From Chloroflexia bacterium (lineage in GTDB: Bacteria > Chloroflexota > Chloroflexia > Thermomicrobiales > UBA6265): a stretch of DNA of 6,150 bases. The position numbers were made by a program, and so were the translations under genes. Within the stretch, counting starts at the first letter, position 1. Each line of letters starts with the position of its first letter. The DNA lies in the NCBI GenBank assembly GCA_013694885.1, contig JACDBO010000359.1, forward strand, positions 1 to 6,150, in the 5' to 3' direction. The notes beneath the pieces are model-generated. The model was not told the DNA's origin, did not search any database, and was given only the letters and a program-made list of their open reading frames with translations. Positions 5,452-6,150 of this stretch are shown piece by piece.

Positions 5452-5697
5452 TTACTTCTCTTCAAACGAAGCGAGAAACTCCTCGTCGGAGTAATACCTC
5501 GTAAACCGGCCCTCGGCGTAGTCCCAGTCGCCTTCGATCTCGCCGGTGATCCAGTCGCGCGTCCAGAACCACGCCTGGTCCGGGTCGATTTCGGTCGGCC
5601 GAACGTAGCCGCACTTCCCTGCCAACTCCCAGAAAGTCGCGTCGTCGGCGGCGCGCAGGGTCTCTACGGTGACCGGCGGTTTGGTTCGTGTGGACAT
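5452..5697 (-). CDS. Antitoxin-like protein, first copy
   Basis: The product is 81 aa, the first gene of the minus-strand cluster. It divides into an N-terminal part (TKPPVTVETLRAADDATFW, then CGYVRP at 29-34) and a Trp-rich acidic tail: DPDQAWFWTRDWITGEIEGD at 38-57, then YSDEEFLASFEEK at 69-81. The tail matches the toxin-neutralising ends I recall from MazE/AbrB-type antitoxins paired with RelE-like toxins, where it wraps round the toxin. The usual N-terminal AbrB, RHH or HTH DNA-binding fold is not recognisable here; only about 35 residues precede the tail. GGAGG, 9 nt before the ATG, supports the start. Gene order antitoxin then toxin, with 8 nt between them, is typical of type II modules. 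Function is inferred from tail, size and partner. Autoregulation is unproven. Confidence 0.75.
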   Translation of the reverse strand: MSTRTKPPVTVETLRAADDATFWELAGKCGYVRPTEIDPDQAWFWTRDWITGEIEGDWDYAEGRFTRYYSDEEFLASFEEK

Positions 5698-5719
5698 GAC
5701 GGTAATCCTCCGCGTTGGC

Positions 5720-5748
5720 CCTTGTAAGATATTGACTCATTATCAAGG
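5720..5748. promoter_or_regulatory. AT-rich candidate operator/promoter between divergent genes
   Basis: Within the 106-bp divergent spacer (5698-5803), a patch of about 25 bp is strikingly AT-rich against the GC-rich surroundings. It is bounded by CCTTG (5720-5724) and CAAGG (5744-5748), inverted 5-bp arms, and contains TGACTCA (5733-5739), itself a near-perfect palindrome. On the minus strand TTGATA (5741-5746) could be a -35 box, but TATCTT and TACAAG lie 9 and 14 nt on, too close for a standard sigma-70 promoter. The position fits promoter and operator function for the antitoxin gene, the glycosidase gene or both. This is suggestive only. Confidence 0.3.
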
Positions 5749-5803
5749 CGGAGTGGGTGATGGGTCAAAACAGACCAGATCGAGCGACCAGCGAGGTGCT
5801 AAC

Positions 5804-6150
5804 GTGACGAAGATCGCGATGATCGGGGCGGGCGGCGTCGTCTTCCCCCTGCGGCTGATGGGTGATTTCCTCAGTTTTCCTGAGCTGCGCGGGGCGACCT
5901 ACGCGCTGATGGACATCGACCTCGGCCGCGCGGAGCGGACGGCGGCGGCCGCCCGCGAGCTGGCCGCCCACCACGGCTTTCCGGCGCGGATCGAGGCCAC
6001 GACCGACCAGCGCGCCGCGCTCGACGGCGCCGACTACGTGGTTATCACCTTCCAGGTCGGTGGCATCGAAGCGTTCCGCCACGATGTCGAGATCCCACGC
6101 CGCTACGGCGTCGACCAAACCGTCGGCGACACCCTCGGCCCGGGCGGCGT
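5804..6150 (+). CDS. Family 4 glycoside hydrolase (alpha-galactosidase/alpha-glucosidase type), 3' truncated
   Basis: A GTG start at 5804 is preceded by GAGGTG with a 5-nt spacer. The frame stays open to the window edge, showing 115 residues. The N-terminus TKIAMIGAGGVVF (2-14) is the Gly-rich NAD-binding loop, and ALMDIDLGR (34-42) ends the second strand with acids that bind the adenosine ribose. DYVVITFQVGG and the following DVEIPRRYGVDQTVGDTLGPGG match the MelA/AglA branch of family GH4. These enzymes cleave alpha-glycosides by a redox mechanism using NAD and Mn; the metal-binding Cys and His lie beyond the window. There is no signal peptide, so it acts in the cytosol on imported sugars. 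It is divergent from the toxin-antitoxin cluster and probably begins a separate sugar-use operon. Galactosidase versus glucosidase versus glucuronidase cannot be decided from this part. Confidence 0.9.
   Translation, partial: MTKIAMIGAGGVVFPLRLMGDFLSFPELRGATYALMDIDLGRAERTAAAARELAAHHGFPARIEATTDQRAALDGADYVVITFQVGGIEAFRHDVEIPRRYGVDQTVGDTLGPGG

Larger units (their letters stand above)
4526..5697 (-). repeat. Tandem duplication of a toxin-antitoxin-like module
   Basis: Two units, 5697-5153 and 5066-4526, have the same gene order, the same toxin length (97 codons) and about 70-75% protein identity. The repeat period is 627 bp measured at the toxin genes and 631 bp at the antitoxin starts. The longest identical nucleotide stretch I found by eye is 29 nt (4587-4615 and 5214-5242), inside the toxin region encoding FRYGESIHP. 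An 86-bp spacer (5067-5152) separates the units; it shows a ribosome binding site for the second antitoxin but no clear promoter. The divergence implies an old duplication or acquisition of two related modules. Confidence 0.8.

Noticed and set aside
5765..6118. Minus-strand open frame over the glycosidase start
   Set aside because: It is antisense to an unmistakable GH4 N-terminus and shows no motif of its own.

Overview
The window is GC-rich (about two thirds by eye) and densely coded. It looks like chromosomal DNA of a Chloroflexota bacterium close to Thermomicrobia or Sphaerobacter. That placement is an inference: it rests on the combination of a LarA-like enzyme, short Tat or Sec exported orphan proteins, a family 4 glycosidase and small toxin-antitoxin-like pairs with Trp-rich antitoxin tails. 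No marker gene is present to prove it.

Layout. Positions 2-994 (+) hold the C-terminal three quarters of a LarA/DUF2088-like protein cut by the window edge. A 255-base intergenic stretch follows, with a triple 8-bp tandem repeat and a long imperfect palindrome of the REP-like kind. Two separately transcribed-looking (+) genes for exported proteins come next: a small Tat-signal protein with a His-x-Cys-x-Cys motif (1250-1846) and a Sec-signal, probably two-domain protein with an NTF2-like first half (1996-3057). Their products are unassigned.

From 3061 to 5697 everything is on the minus strand. Read in the direction of transcription it is: antitoxin-like gene, RelE/YafQ-like toxin gene, a second antitoxin-like gene, a second toxin gene broken by one in-frame TAA, a dienelactone hydrolase family gene, and an HDDC2/YfbR-type HD phosphohydrolase gene that overlaps the hydrolase by ATGA. 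The two toxin-antitoxin-like pairs are a tandem duplication of about 540 bp each, with a period of 627-631 bp.

Divergent from the cluster, a family 4 glycoside hydrolase (alpha-galactosidase/alpha-glucosidase type) starts at 5804 (+) and runs off the window. The 106 bp between the divergent starts contain an unusually AT-rich patch with small inverted repeats, a candidate operator.

The most notable item is the duplicated toxin-antitoxin module. One copy is apparently intact. The other keeps its antitoxin and the full-length reading frame of the toxin apart from one nonsense codon. The antitoxins have no recognisable DNA-binding domain.
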